From NCBI GenBank assembly GCA_964385055.1, contig CAYLMH010000023.1, positions 1-20,482 of the forward strand: a stretch of 20,482 nucleotides of DNA, in the 5' to 3' direction. Position 1 is the first letter of the stretch. Each line of letters starts with the position of its first letter. The notes below the pieces were generated by a model that was not told where the DNA came from, did no database searches, and saw nothing but the letters and a program-made list of their open reading frames with translations. The position numbers and the translations under genes were made by a program. This document shows positions 1 through 8,239 of this stretch, piece by piece. This DNA comes from JACRPI01 sp964385055. GTDB taxonomy: Archaea; Nanobdellota; Nanobdellia; Woesearchaeales; DSVV01.

Positions 1-611
1 TGCGCGATTGCTGTTTGACATGCTGTGCACCACATTGTTGGCGCTTCTTTTTGATATTCCCGACCTTCTTTGTAGAGCTGGATGAATGATTCCTGCGAAA
101 TTCTTCTGCAGTGGTCGTTGATCGTGGAGTAGAACAAAGAAAAATCACAACTGATTGCGACGTCTTTCCATCCCTGCACAAATGCCGGGCGGATTTCTTT
201 CAATGTTTCGTTGCAGAGTTTGATAAAGTCATTTCTCTGCATCTTTTTTCCTTTGACATTTTTGATCTTCTCGATCATTCGCTCAGTTGCCAAACCATTA
301 TCATCTGTTCCAAATGGATAAAAGACATTTTCTCCTTTCATGCGATGATAGCGCGCGACAAAATCTTGTTGGCTGTACGAGAATGCGTGCCCTAAATGCA
401 TTTTTCCAGAAACAGTTGGAGGAGGAGTATCGATGCTATAGATTTTTGCCTTACTCTTTGGGTTGAATGTGTATGTCTTATTTTTTTCCCAATACTGCTG
501 CCATTTCTTTTCTTCGATGAGTGGATCGTATTGTTTTGGAGTGGATTGTAGAGGAGGAACTGGCTGGGAAGATTGTGCTTGTTTTTGTTCCTGCTTCTCT
601 TTGTTTGTCAT
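1..611 (-). CDS. valS: valyl-tRNA synthetase, N-terminal part (truncated by window edge)
   Basis: Translating the minus strand from the ATG at 609-611 gives an open frame of about 203 codons running off the left edge. It shows a class I aminoacyl-tRNA synthetase N-terminus: a charged lead-in, then PPPTVSGKMHLGHAFSY, where HLGH is the HIGH signature, then RYHRMKGENVFYPFGTDDN. The 'DDNGLATER' context is ValRS-like; IleRS would show a HGLPVE-type motif. The usual DDNGLPTER has Pro changed to Ala. The beginning of the editing (CP1) region, with a CxxC pair near the edge, is also present. The enzyme charges tRNA-Val in the cytoplasm. A TATA-like box centred 26.5 bases upstream supports this start and a leaderless mRNA. 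The KMSKS loop and anticodon domain lie outside the window. Confidence 0.9.
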   Translation of the reverse strand, partial: MTNKEKQEQKQAQSSQPVPPLQSTPKQYDPLIEEKKWQQYWEKNKTYTFNPKSKAKIYSIDTPPPTVSGKMHLGHAFSYSQQDFVARYHRMKGENVFYPFGTDDNGLATERMIEKIKNVKGKKMQRNDFIKLCNETLKEIRPAFVQGWKDVAISCDFSLFYSTINDHCRRISQESFIQLYKEGREYQKEAPTMWCTACQTAIA

Positions 612-633
612 ACCCTTCTGCAATTAGTAGGGA

Positions 634-641
634 TATTTAAA
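634..641 (-). promoter_or_regulatory. TATA box for valS (leaderless)
   Basis: The minus strand reads TTTAAATA, centred 26.5 bases upstream of the ATG at 611. Archaeal transcription starts about 26 bases downstream of the TATA centre, so the predicted start site coincides with the start codon. Confidence 0.6.
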
Positions 642-666
642 GATGATGGCTCATCCTCCCGATACT

Positions 667-674
667 TTTATTAA
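667..674 (+). promoter_or_regulatory. TATA box for the DUF218 gene (leaderless)
   Basis: TTTATTAA centred about 27 bases before the ATG at 698. No Shine-Dalgarno motif lies between the box and the start. It shares the 86-base intergenic region with the divergent valS promoter. Confidence 0.55.
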
Positions 675-697
675 TTACTTTATTCTAAAATACCCTC

Positions 698-1252
698 ATG
701 ACTATCGGTATTGTTCTTGGTGGAGGAATAACAGATGAAGGAACACTCCCTCGCGATGTGCAAAAAAGAGTGCTCAAAGCTCAAGAACTTCTTCAAAAAA
801 AAGTGATTCGAAAAATTATTCTTTCCGGCGGTTCTACCAATCCAAAATTTCCAAAACTTACAGAAGCATTACTCATGGCAACACTTCTTCTTGAAAAAGG
901 AGTTAGAAAAAGCTCGCTTCTTCTTGAAGAAAAATCCAAAGATACGATTGGTAACGCTGTTTTTTCGAAAGACATTATCTTAAAGAAAAAATTAGGAACA
1001 GATGTTGTGGTGATTACCAGTAATTATCACCTTCGCAGAGCATTAAGCATTTTTCGTCATGTTTTTGGCAGTGGCTTTATTGTGACTGGTAAAGCAAGTC
1101 ATGGGTATTTTCTGCATCGATTCCGCGTTATTCTTCGTGAATGGGAAGAGAAACAGCTTGAGACCTTGCTTTTAGAAACCATTCCTATGGGTGATCACAA
1201 AAAAGCATTGAAATTTGTGTATAAACATGTGAGGATGAAAAAGAAAAAGTGA
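698..1252 (+). CDS. YdcF-like DUF218 family protein
   Basis: 184 aa with the DUF218/YdcF/SanA fold signatures in order: an N-terminal strand with a glycine turn (IGIVLGGGI, residues 3-11), ILSGG (about 42-46), the acidic/Asn motif EEKSKDTIGNAVFS (about 77-90), and TSNYHLRRA (about 106-114). In this family these residues line a putative anion/nucleotide pocket. Members have been linked to envelope metabolism in bacteria, but the reaction is not generally known. This copy has no hydrophobic signal or transmembrane segment, unlike the membrane-anchored SanA/ElyC types, so it is probably cytoplasmic. The C-terminus is lysine-rich. It is monocistronic by promoter spacing, with its own TATA box and a separate one for the next gene. 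Confidence 0.8.
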   Translation: MTIGIVLGGGITDEGTLPRDVQKRVLKAQELLQKKVIRKIILSGGSTNPKFPKLTEALLMATLLLEKGVRKSSLLLEEKSKDTIGNAVFSKDIILKKKLGTDVVVITSNYHLRRALSIFRHVFGSGFIVTGKASHGYFLHRFRVILREWEEKQLETLLLETIPMGDHKKALKFVYKHVRMKKKK

Positions 1253-1260
1253 CCAATAGC

Positions 1261-1268
1261 TTAATAAA
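1261..1268 (+). promoter_or_regulatory. TATA box for rfcL (leaderless)
   Basis: TTAATAAA centred about 27.5 bases upstream of the ATG at 1292. It selects this ATG as the start rather than a downstream TTG after the assembly gap. Confidence 0.55.
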
Positions 1269-1291
1269 TTCTCCCTTGATCTCCTTTTCTT

Positions 1292-2522
1292 ATGGACAAA
1301 GCAACACTCCTTCCGTGGACGCTCAAATACGAACCAAAAACATTCTCTTNNNNNNNNNNCTTCTTACGGCTTGCATCAAGAACAACTCCAGCAAATGCTC
1401 TCTTTTTTTCAGAACTTCAAAAAACAAAAGCGAAAAGCAATGCTCCTTCATGGACCAACAGGATGCGGCAAAACTGTTGCAGTGCATGCGCTTGCTCGGG
1501 AGACGAATTACGAACTTATTGAAATCAACGCATCGGATTTTCGAAACAAAGAACTTGTCCTCTCTATTATCGGTACTGCGTCGAAGCAGATGTCTCTTTT
1601 TTCTGCAGGAAAAATTATTCTTGTTGATGAAGTCGATGGCTTATCAGGCAACCAAGATCGAGGTGGCATAAGCGCGATCGAAGAAGTTATCGATGGCACT
1701 GCGTTCCCTATCTTTTTAACGTGTCAGGATGCGACTGATAAAAAAGTGAAATCGCTTTTGAAGAAAGTCCAGGCAGTTGCATTTCCTCCTCTTTCGCATA
1801 CATTAGTTGCTGATGTTCTTAAAAAAATATGCATTGCAGAAAATATCTCTTTTGATGACGCTGCTTTGAAGACGCTTGCTCGGCAGTGTGATGGAGATTT
1901 GCGCGCAGCAATCAACGATCTGCAATCTCTTGGCACACAAAAAATCACTATGGAGCAGATTAATCAACTTGGATTTCGAAACAAACAAGAAGCAATAGAA
2001 GATGCACTCGTCAAAGTCTTTAAAGTCAAAGACGCTGCTGTCGCGCTTGCCGCATTTGACAATGTGCATGAAGATCTTGATAAAATCGCTTTATGGATTG
2101 ATGAAAATTTGCCAAAAGAATACCTTGACCCGCAATCTCTTGCGCAGGCGTATGACATGGTTTCTCGCGCAGACGTGTTTACTGGTAGAATTCGGCGCTG
2201 GCAGCATTGGGGATTTTTATTGTATGTCAACGCATTGCTGAGTGCAGGGGTTGCTGTTTCAAAGACTGAACGAAACAAGAACCCTGTTGCGTATCAACAA
2301 ACGCAGCGTATCTTAAAAATGTGGATCGCAAAACAAAAGTACGCAAAACGCTTAGGGATTGCAGAAAAGATTGCAGCGAAAAATCATATTTCCAGCTCTT
2401 ACGCAGTGCAGCATGTTGTTCCGTATGTGAAGCATATTTTTAGAAATAATCAAACCATGCGAGAACAAATGATTGCAGAATTTGAATTTGATGCGGATGA
2501 AGTAGGATGGTTGCAGATGTGA
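1292..2522 (+). CDS. rfcL: replication factor C large subunit (interrupted by an assembly gap)
   Basis: Clamp-loader AAA+ ATPase that, with RFC small subunits, loads the PCNA ring at primer-template junctions. The first 19 residues, including LPWTLKYEPKTFS, carry the archaeal RFC 'PWxEKYRPK' opening. A run of 10 N (1350-1359) then breaks the frame, and the protein resumes in another frame at about 1362. Visible motifs after the gap are Walker A GPTGCGKT, the ELIEINASD segment, Walker B IILVDEVDGL, sensor 1 around FLTCQDAT, and sensor 2 GDLRAAINDLQ, followed by the helical collar domain. Total length is about 400 aa, at the short end for archaeal RfcL. I see no clear C-terminal PIP box; the protein ends FEFDADEVGWLQM. 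The frame break is most simply explained by the placeholder N run, not by a real mutation. Confidence 0.93.
1350..1359. other. assembly gap (10 N) inside rfcL
   Basis: Ten consecutive N characters lie between CATTCTCTT and CTTCTTACGGC. Ten is not a multiple of three, so the run shifts the rfcL frame. Joining the flanks with no missing bases restores one open frame (F-S-S-S-Y-G). Confidence 0.98.
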
Positions 2523-2531
2523 GTCATCACC

Positions 2532-2539
2532 TTTTTATA
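2532..2539 (+). promoter_or_regulatory. TATA box for the hydrolase gene (leaderless)
   Basis: TTTTTATA centred 26.5 bases upstream of the ATG at 2562, in the 39-base gap after rfcL. No Shine-Dalgarno motif is present. Confidence 0.55.
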
Positions 2540-2561
2540 GCTGAAATTACCTCTTTTTTCT

Positions 2562-3389
2562 ATGTCTCGCGTTTCTCATGTTGGACCAATTGTGCAACAT
2601 TTTACTCCTCGTAGGGTTTTTGGTGCTGTTGTACATAATCCTGCATATCTTCTTGAACTTCCTTGGATGGCTCGCGCGACTTTGGATTGGGGTGTTCGCG
2701 CAGTGACTGAGGATTTTAATAATAAAGGAGAACTTAAAACATTTCTTGATGACCCAAAAACAAAAACACTTGACACTATTGTCTTTGCGATTCATGGCTA
2801 TTTTGCAGACAAAGGACATTTTGGACCAGTGCATCAGCGTGTTCTTGAAGAAGATTATGGTGTTGGTTTTTTTGCACCTCAATATGGCACATTTAGAGAT
2901 ATTAACTTAAGCGCGCGCTACCTTGGAACGCATGTGAAAAATATTCTTCGAGCAACAGATGCGCGTCTTGTTCTTTATGGCCATAGCTTAGGTTCTCTTG
3001 TTGCGTTGAACCTGTACTATGATCGTCTTACTGTTGCGGAGAAAGAAAGAGTGTCTCATCTTCTTCTTGTGACTGGGCCACATCATGGAACTCCTGAAGC
3101 ACGACGTGGCTATGGTTTTAGTGCGTACCAAATGCGTGCGGAAAGTGATTATATTCGTTCTTGGGAACAACGTTATCCGACGCTTCTTCATGGAGAAAAA
3201 ATCTGGGCACTTACTGCTCCTGCTGACGTTGTTGTTCCACATCCTTATGCACATTTACCTATTCCTGATGCAGCAAATTATTCTTTAGTTGATTTTGGCG
3301 CTTCCCGCGCAACAACGCACATTAATCTACTGTATAGCAGAAGAGTTGCGCATGCATTGGGGAGAATTATTACGGGGAGAAATTTATAG
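2562..3389 (+). CDS. alpha/beta hydrolase, lipase/esterase-like
   Basis: 275 aa. The core starts at about residue 73 with TIVFAIHGY (oxyanion-hole strand). The nucleophile elbow GHSLGS lies at about residues 139-144, with Ser141 the expected nucleophile. The lipase-type GPHHGT follows, then an acid-bearing TAPADVVVP segment, and finally TTHINLL near residue 253, where the His would complete the Ser-Asp-His triad. This arrangement resembles triacylglycerol lipase / EstA-like esterases; the substrate cannot be told. There is no obvious signal peptide, so it is probably cytoplasmic. It is convergent with the HIT gene, overlapping by 6 bases at the 3' ends. It has its own leaderless promoter. Confidence 0.82.
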   Translation: MSRVSHVGPIVQHFTPRRVFGAVVHNPAYLLELPWMARATLDWGVRAVTEDFNNKGELKTFLDDPKTKTLDTIVFAIHGYFADKGHFGPVHQRVLEEDYGVGFFAPQYGTFRDINLSARYLGTHVKNILRATDARLVLYGHSLGSLVALNLYYDRLTVAEKERVSHLLLVTGPHHGTPEARRGYGFSAYQMRAESDYIRSWEQRYPTLLHGEKIWALTAPADVVVPHPYAHLPIPDAANYSLVDFGASRATTHINLLYSRRVAHALGRIITGRNL

Positions 3390-3827
3390 ATGTTTCTTTA
3401 TCTCTTCTTTCATTTTATTCAGAACTTCTTGTGCAACTGGTTGTTTTTGTTCTGTGAATAATTTGGTCATTGCAGGCCATGCTTCATCAGTCCATTCTAT
3501 TCCTGCAAATGTTTTCTTTGTCACGTATCTCGGCGCAACATGAAAATGGACGTGATTGTCATGCATCATCAAGAGCATCCAATTGATTTTATCGTAGTTA
3601 AACGCTTTTTTGAGCGTATGTTCAGTTTCTTTTGTGACTATTCCAAACTCTTCCATCTCTTCTTTTGTTGTTTGGCTTAATGCTTCTGCATGCCTTTTCA
3701 GAATGACGACACAGTTTCCTAATGTCCAATTTCTGTTTCTTACAAGAAGATTCCAATATTTGTACTCTTTGATGAGATTCTCTTTTTTATCAAAGACATC
3801 ATTGTCGCAGATTGTGCATGTGGGCAT
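3384..3827 (-). CDS. HIT-family nucleotide hydrolase/transferase
   Basis: 147 aa. The histidine-triad signature NHVHFHVAPRY has His92, His94 and His96; the last would be the nucleophile that forms a nucleotidyl-His intermediate. An N-terminal CTIC (Cys4, Cys7) could form half of a zinc site as in several HIT proteins. HIT enzymes cleave or transfer nucleoside monophosphates from substrates such as Ap4A, AMP-lysine or nucleoside phosphoramidates; which applies here is unknown. It begins 3 bases after the stop of the upstream paralog, so it is very likely co-transcribed as the last gene of the phosphohistidine-domain operon. That pairing of phospho-His and nucleotidyl-His chemistry is suggestive but unproven. 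The 3' end overlaps the convergent hydrolase by 6 bases. Confidence 0.85.
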   Translation of the reverse strand: MPTCTICDNDVFDKKENLIKEYKYWNLLVRNRNWTLGNCVVILKRHAEALSQTTKEEMEEFGIVTKETEHTLKKAFNYDKINWMLLMMHDNHVHFHVAPRYVTKKTFAGIEWTDEAWPAMTKLFTEQKQPVAQEVLNKMKEEIKKHL

Positions 3828-3830
3828 TGC

Positions 3831-5222
3831 TTATTGCGAAGCGTTGTTCTTTTTTAATATTGTGATTATTCCTTTTGAAGCGTCTACTTCGACCACGTCT
3901 CCGTCTTTCAGAACTTGTGTCGCGTGTTTTGTTCCGACAATACATGGTTTTTTGAGTTCTCGCGCAACAATCGCTGCATGGGAGGTAATTCCACCCACAT
4001 CTGTGACAAATGCAGCAGCACGCTCCATTGCGGGTAAAAACTGCGGACTTGTTGCAGGTGCAACAAGGATATCTCCTTCTTGTACTTTACTATTATGCTG
4101 TGGACCAAAAACCAGCTTTACTCTTCCTATGACATTTCCTGGCTGCGCCACTTGTCCTTTTATGACATTCTCCTGTTCTGTCTTTTCTTCAAGGACACTC
4201 TCTTTCATAAATGTTTTAGTCTCATTTCCAGTTATCACTTTATATCCATTCTCTTGAGGAATGTAAATCCCTTGTTGCCAGCGCATTTTAAGATCTTTTG
4301 GAATCTTTCCTGTTGTTACGCATTCACAAAGTTCTTCTACAGAAAGAGTTTCAAGAAATTGCGCTTCAACATTCCCTCTTTTTGCAAGCAGGTCAATGAT
4401 CCTGTTTAAAATAACGCAAAGGGCTTGCCTCATATCAACGCGATCTGCTTTTATGGAGATAACGTCCTGCGCTATTTGAAATAGCTTCTTTTCTTCGTCA
4501 TTAAGATGAAGCTCTTCAAACAATTCTTTTCGATCATATTCTTCTTTTGTTGCTTTTGTTTTTTGTATTTTCTTTATTTCTTCTTCTGTTATTCCTCTTC
4601 CAATATACCCCTGATGCAACCAGAAATATTTTTCCGCAAGCGCTTTTGGGGTCTCTTTTGCATTTCTTATTTCTTCTTGTGCATTTTCTGTGTAGGTTTT
4701 CTCTATTGGCATTGCCAAAACGCTTGTGTATACATGCATCGCATGCTTCAGCTTCTTTCTTTTTTCCACTACTGCAATAAGTTTGTTTGTCATGCCTCCT
4801 AAAACATCCGCAAACCCCTCTGCTGTTCCATACACAACACATTCTGCTTGCAATCGTTTGGTTTCTCTCAGCACTTTAACAAGTTCTTGATTCGAAAGTG
4901 TTTCTATCTTTGGCGCTACTTCTTTCGCAAACTTCAGCATTTCTTTTGTTATATCCTTAGTTTTTCTCTTATGCTCTAAAAGCATTTTCTCTTTTGTGAG
5001 CACTGCTTCTGTGCACTTTTCTATAAACAACTTGCTTTCTTGTGCATCAGAATAATAGTTAATGGTCTTTCCTTTGACTACTTCAAAAAATGATTTGGGG
5101 AGAAGCATTCCTACTTGCTCTTTTATTCTCTTATCTCGCATTCCATACCATGTCATTTCTAACGCGGCGAAAGAAGTGTCGACGTCGTTGTTGAGGAGAA
5201 TATACTTTCTTGTTTTTATCAT
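3831..5222 (-). CDS. PEP-utilising mobile (phosphohistidine) domain protein, paralog 1
   Basis: 463 aa from the ATG at 5220-5222. A further in-frame N-terminal extension to 5330 exists but overlaps the upstream gene and has unlike composition, so I reject it. About 360 N-terminal residues form a helical, lysine/glutamate-rich region with no ATP-grasp. It includes KYFWLHQGY and a DEEKKLFQIA helix shared in pattern with its paralogs. From about residue 370 comes the PEP-utiliser mobile domain: EGDILVAPATSP, PAMERAAAFVTDVGG, then TSHAAIVARE with the expected phospho-acceptor His415, then PCIVGTK and VVEVDASKG. In PEP synthase and PPDK this swivelling domain carries phosphate between ATP- and pyruvate-binding domains, neither of which is present. 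Fourth gene of the operon; 8 bases separate it from paralog 2. Confidence 0.8.
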   Translation of the reverse strand: MIKTRKYILLNNDVDTSFAALEMTWYGMRDKRIKEQVGMLLPKSFFEVVKGKTINYYSDAQESKLFIEKCTEAVLTKEKMLLEHKRKTKDITKEMLKFAKEVAPKIETLSNQELVKVLRETKRLQAECVVYGTAEGFADVLGGMTNKLIAVVEKRKKLKHAMHVYTSVLAMPIEKTYTENAQEEIRNAKETPKALAEKYFWLHQGYIGRGITEEEIKKIQKTKATKEEYDRKELFEELHLNDEEKKLFQIAQDVISIKADRVDMRQALCVILNRIIDLLAKRGNVEAQFLETLSVEELCECVTTGKIPKDLKMRWQQGIYIPQENGYKVITGNETKTFMKESVLEEKTEQENVIKGQVAQPGNVIGRVKLVFGPQHNSKVQEGDILVAPATSPQFLPAMERAAAFVTDVGGITSHAAIVARELKKPCIVGTKHATQVLKDGDVVEVDASKGIITILKKNNASQ

Positions 5223-5230
5223 TGTTCTTT

Positions 5231-6694
5231 TTATTGGTCTATTTTTCTTATTATGCCTTTCGTGGCGTCTACATGAACCCAATCTCCTTCTTTGAGCACT
5301 TTTGTTGCAATCTTTGTTCCAATGATACAAGGTACTCCAAGTTCTCTGCTTACAATCGACGCGTGACAGGTTAAGCCGCCTTCGTCTGTAATTATTGCAG
5401 CAGCACGCTCCATTGCGGGAACTATCATTGGGTTTGTTGCAGCAGAAACAAGTATATCTCCTTTGTTAAACTTTACCATATCTTCTGCTGTTGCAACATG
5501 CTTGACAATTCCTTTAGCTTCTCCTTGCTGTGCACACATCCCTTTTAGTTCTTTAATGTTTAGGTCTATCTTTACTTGCCTTACTCCTTTGACAAATTCT
5601 TTTGCTTCGTTATCTGTAAGAATTTTGATCTTCCCATTGTCCATCTGATAAACACAATATTCTCTTCTTTTTTGTGCTATTTCTTTAACGTTCTTTTTTC
5701 TCAAAAGTGCTTCTGTTACTTCTTCTTGGGTTAAGAACCTAACTTCTGCAAGACTCAGATTTATTCTGTTTCCTATTTCTCCCATAAATGGTTCAACAAG
5801 TGATAATACATGGAAAATCTGTTCTTTTCTGTATCCTTTGAGATACACAATACTTCTTGCCATCCAGAAAAGCCTCTTTTCTTCTTCTGTGAGATGAAGT
5901 TGTTCTTCTACTTCTTTCTGATCTTTCAAGAACTCTCTTTTATTTTTCTCCATTAACTCCAATTGCTGTTTTGCATTAATTTTATTTTCAAGGGCAGTTT
6001 TTAGTTTCTCTTCAAAATAAGAAAACGACGCGTCAGGCCCATCCCAACCATGTCGTATCCATTTATACTCTTCATAATGTTTTCTTAGAGCGTTATGCAC
6101 TTGTTTACTCTCTTTTCCTTCTTCTTGCGCTTTTTGTATAAGTTTGAGAAACATTTTTTCTTCTTCTTTTATCGTTGTTTCTTCTTCAGGAGTTGCGAGT
6201 ATGCTTAGCGTCCGTTGGATATCTGTTGTTCTTCTTTGTAAGATTGTGGTAAGTTTATCTGTGAGGTGTGTATAGTCAAAGTCAAAGAGCACGTGGGTGA
6301 ATCCAACACCCCATTTCTTTCTTAGTGCAATACACAACGCTAAAAACTGTTTGTTCAGCTGTTCGTTTGTTGCATTTTTAGAATCTTGCTTTGCAATTTC
6401 TTCTGCTATTGCAACTAGCTCGTTTGTATACTGAACAGACAATTGTCGTATCTTTGGAAAAAGGCTTTTTTCTTCTATTGCTCTTTTTGTGAGCAATGCT
6501 CCAGTATCTTTCCATTCTGGCATTTTTGCAAAGAAATTGAATTTATGATTGAAAAATTCCATTGCACCTTGTTTTAGCTGCACTCCAGCTATTTTTGGCA
6601 TATCATGATATGTCGCATAATATGCAAAATAGACCGGGAACAGACTTGCATTATCGTCTTCTGCGTTTTTTATCCAATAGCTTTCTTCATTCAT
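5231..6694 (-). CDS. PEP-utilising mobile (phosphohistidine) domain protein, paralog 2
   Basis: 487 aa. The start overlaps the stop of paralog 3 by ATGA (6691-6694), indicating translational coupling. The N-terminal 390 residues are mainly helical and unassigned. They include a YKWIRHGWDGPD motif equivalent to the YxW motif of the paralogs, a coiled-coil-like stretch (about 250-290), and LTEEEKRLFWMA. A linker LKGMCAQQGEAKG opens the mobile domain: KGDILVSAATNP, PAMERAAAIITDEGG, TCHASIVSRELGVPC with phospho-acceptor His444, and VHVDATKG. It has neither an ATP-grasp nucleotide-binding domain nor a PEP/pyruvate TIM barrel. The role is probably phosphotransfer or phospho-ligand sensing, but that is inferred from one domain only. 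Confidence 0.8.
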   Translation of the reverse strand: MNEESYWIKNAEDDNASLFPVYFAYYATYHDMPKIAGVQLKQGAMEFFNHKFNFFAKMPEWKDTGALLTKRAIEEKSLFPKIRQLSVQYTNELVAIAEEIAKQDSKNATNEQLNKQFLALCIALRKKWGVGFTHVLFDFDYTHLTDKLTTILQRRTTDIQRTLSILATPEEETTIKEEEKMFLKLIQKAQEEGKESKQVHNALRKHYEEYKWIRHGWDGPDASFSYFEEKLKTALENKINAKQQLELMEKNKREFLKDQKEVEEQLHLTEEEKRLFWMARSIVYLKGYRKEQIFHVLSLVEPFMGEIGNRINLSLAEVRFLTQEEVTEALLRKKNVKEIAQKRREYCVYQMDNGKIKILTDNEAKEFVKGVRQVKIDLNIKELKGMCAQQGEAKGIVKHVATAEDMVKFNKGDILVSAATNPMIVPAMERAAAIITDEGGLTCHASIVSRELGVPCIIGTKIATKVLKEGDWVHVDATKGIIRKIDQ

Positions 6695-8205
6695 ATCTTT
6701 CTCACGATTCCTTTCGTCGCATCCACTTCAACAAGATCGCCGTCTTTGAATGTTTTTGTTGCGACTTTTGTTCCTACAACACAGGGAATCTCTAGTTCTC
6801 TGCTGACGATGGAAGCATGGCACGTTAAACCGCCTTCATCGGTCACTATTGCTGCTGCTTTTTTCATCGCAGGGACAACAGCTGGTGTTGTTGCTATTGC
6901 AACGAGAATATCTCCGTATTCCATCTTTTCCATATCCGTCGTCGTGTTGACAATCTTAACTTTTCCTTGCGCAGCACCTTTACAGGCACACATTCCCTTG
7001 AGTTCTGTTTGCTGCTGTATTTTTTCTTCTTCTTTCTGCACTTGCTTGTAAAACTCTTCAGCTCTCTTCCCATAAAGCACATCTACTGTGCCATTATCTA
7101 GCGGAACACAGACATGAAATTCAAATACTTGTTTTATTACTTCTTTATCTACTGGTTTTCCATGCAGTAATGCGTTTTCAATCATGTCGATAGGGGTGGA
7201 TCGTGCTTCTTCCAACGTTAATCCAAGCCGTTGTCCTATTTCTCTCATCAGCTTTTCAGAATGATAATAGGACTTACTTTGGTAATCTTTTCTTCTTGGT
7301 TTACTCCATACGACTTTTCCAGCGACATTCAATATCATTCTTTGGAATTCGTTTGGCTTGAGCTTTTGGAGATATTCTTCTTTCTTTTTCTTCATCTCTT
7401 TCTTCTTTGCTTCCATCTCTACTAATTTCTCTCCTGGGTTTATTCCTTTTTTCAGATAATCCTTCATGAAATCAAGAAAATGCTGTTCTGTAAACGCTGG
7501 ACCTGCAAAGACGTAATATACCCAGCAATATTTTTCTGTATGTTTCTTTAATTTCTCTGCAAATATGGGATATTTTTGTTTGATTTCTTTTAGCGTCTTT
7601 GTTGCAATGTCTTTTTTCCAATCACTCCTTGAGAAAAATTTCGCCATCAACGCAAGAAGATCTTCTTCTTGGTCCTGTTGGAACGAATTGTGTGGTGGTG
7701 CGGTGAACACTGCATACGCTTCTGCATATTCTTTGGGAGATAGTTTTTCCTTCAGGAATTTGTTTAGGTTGCCCTCGACAAATGCAAATCCTCCAAAGTC
7801 TAAAATAGGGAGGAGTGTTCCATACGTATAAAGCGAGCCGACTTTGTCAATAAACTCATGCAAGAGCTTTAGTAACTCTTCAGGTGTTGCTTTTCTCAGA
7901 TCTGCTTTGAAGAGCTTCTTCTCTGTCCATGCATTCACTTCCTCTCCAATTTTCATTGTTTTGTCAATGAGTGTATCCACAAAGTACATATCTTCTTCTA
8001 CTTTCTTCTTTAGTGCATCATGGCAAACTTGCCACTGGATCATATCAGGAATATATTCGATATTATTTCTTCTTGCTGCCATTGCAAATGGAATTCTTGG
8101 AGCACCAAGTTTTGGATACGAGAAAAAGCTTTTCACAAAAATATAATTTCTAATAAACGGAGAATTAAAATCAGCTGCGACTGCTACCCATTTGTGTTTG
8201 TTCAT
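6691..8205 (-). CDS. PEP-utilising mobile (phosphohistidine) domain protein, paralog 3
   Basis: 504 aa. It starts 33 bases after the stop of paralog 4, with an AT-rich TATA-like element about 28-30 bases upstream, so it may have its own promoter as well as read-through. The N-terminal 400 residues carry a hydrophobic/Gly patch (LLPILDFGGFAF, about 135-146), the YCWVYYVFAGPAFT motif, and a very lysine-rich coiled-coil-like segment. A helix follows ending in VVWSKPRRKD, the K..R feature shared with the paralogs. The linker LKGMCACKGAAQG precedes the mobile domain: YGDILVAIATTP, PAMKKAAAIVTDEGG, TCHASIVSRELEIPC with His463, VEVDATKG. Closest in sequence to paralog 2 by eye. Confidence 0.8.
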   Translation of the reverse strand: MNKHKWVAVAADFNSPFIRNYIFVKSFFSYPKLGAPRIPFAMAARRNNIEYIPDMIQWQVCHDALKKKVEEDMYFVDTLIDKTMKIGEEVNAWTEKKLFKADLRKATPEELLKLLHEFIDKVGSLYTYGTLLPILDFGGFAFVEGNLNKFLKEKLSPKEYAEAYAVFTAPPHNSFQQDQEEDLLALMAKFFSRSDWKKDIATKTLKEIKQKYPIFAEKLKKHTEKYCWVYYVFAGPAFTEQHFLDFMKDYLKKGINPGEKLVEMEAKKKEMKKKKEEYLQKLKPNEFQRMILNVAGKVVWSKPRRKDYQSKSYYHSEKLMREIGQRLGLTLEEARSTPIDMIENALLHGKPVDKEVIKQVFEFHVCVPLDNGTVDVLYGKRAEEFYKQVQKEEEKIQQQTELKGMCACKGAAQGKVKIVNTTTDMEKMEYGDILVAIATTPAVVPAMKKAAAIVTDEGGLTCHASIVSRELEIPCVVGTKVATKTFKDGDLVEVDATKGIVRKI

Positions 8206-8229
8206 TTCTTTGTAATGGAATCTTTTCTC

Positions 8230-8239
8230 TTTAAAATAT
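8230..8239 (-). promoter_or_regulatory. possible internal promoter before paralog 3
   Basis: The minus strand reads AATATTTTAAA-like sequence centred 28-30 bases upstream of the ATG at 8205. This is slightly outside the tight 26-27 spacing seen elsewhere and overlaps the end of paralog 4, so it is only a candidate. Confidence 0.3.

Noticed and set aside
1371..1373. TTG start for the RFC large subunit after the gap
   Set aside because: The conserved RFC N-terminus (PWTLKYEPKTF) lies upstream of the gap from the ATG at 1292; the frame change comes from the N placeholder.
3610..4257. 215-aa plus-strand reading frame
   Set aside because: It lies antisense to the HIT gene and paralog 1, which have clear family motifs; its translation is Ser/Phe/Cys-rich shadow sequence.
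5223..5330. 36-residue N-terminal extension of phosphohistidine paralog 1
   Set aside because: It overlaps the coding end of paralog 2, is unusually Arg/Lys/His-rich, and starting at 5222 leaves a normal 8-base gap.
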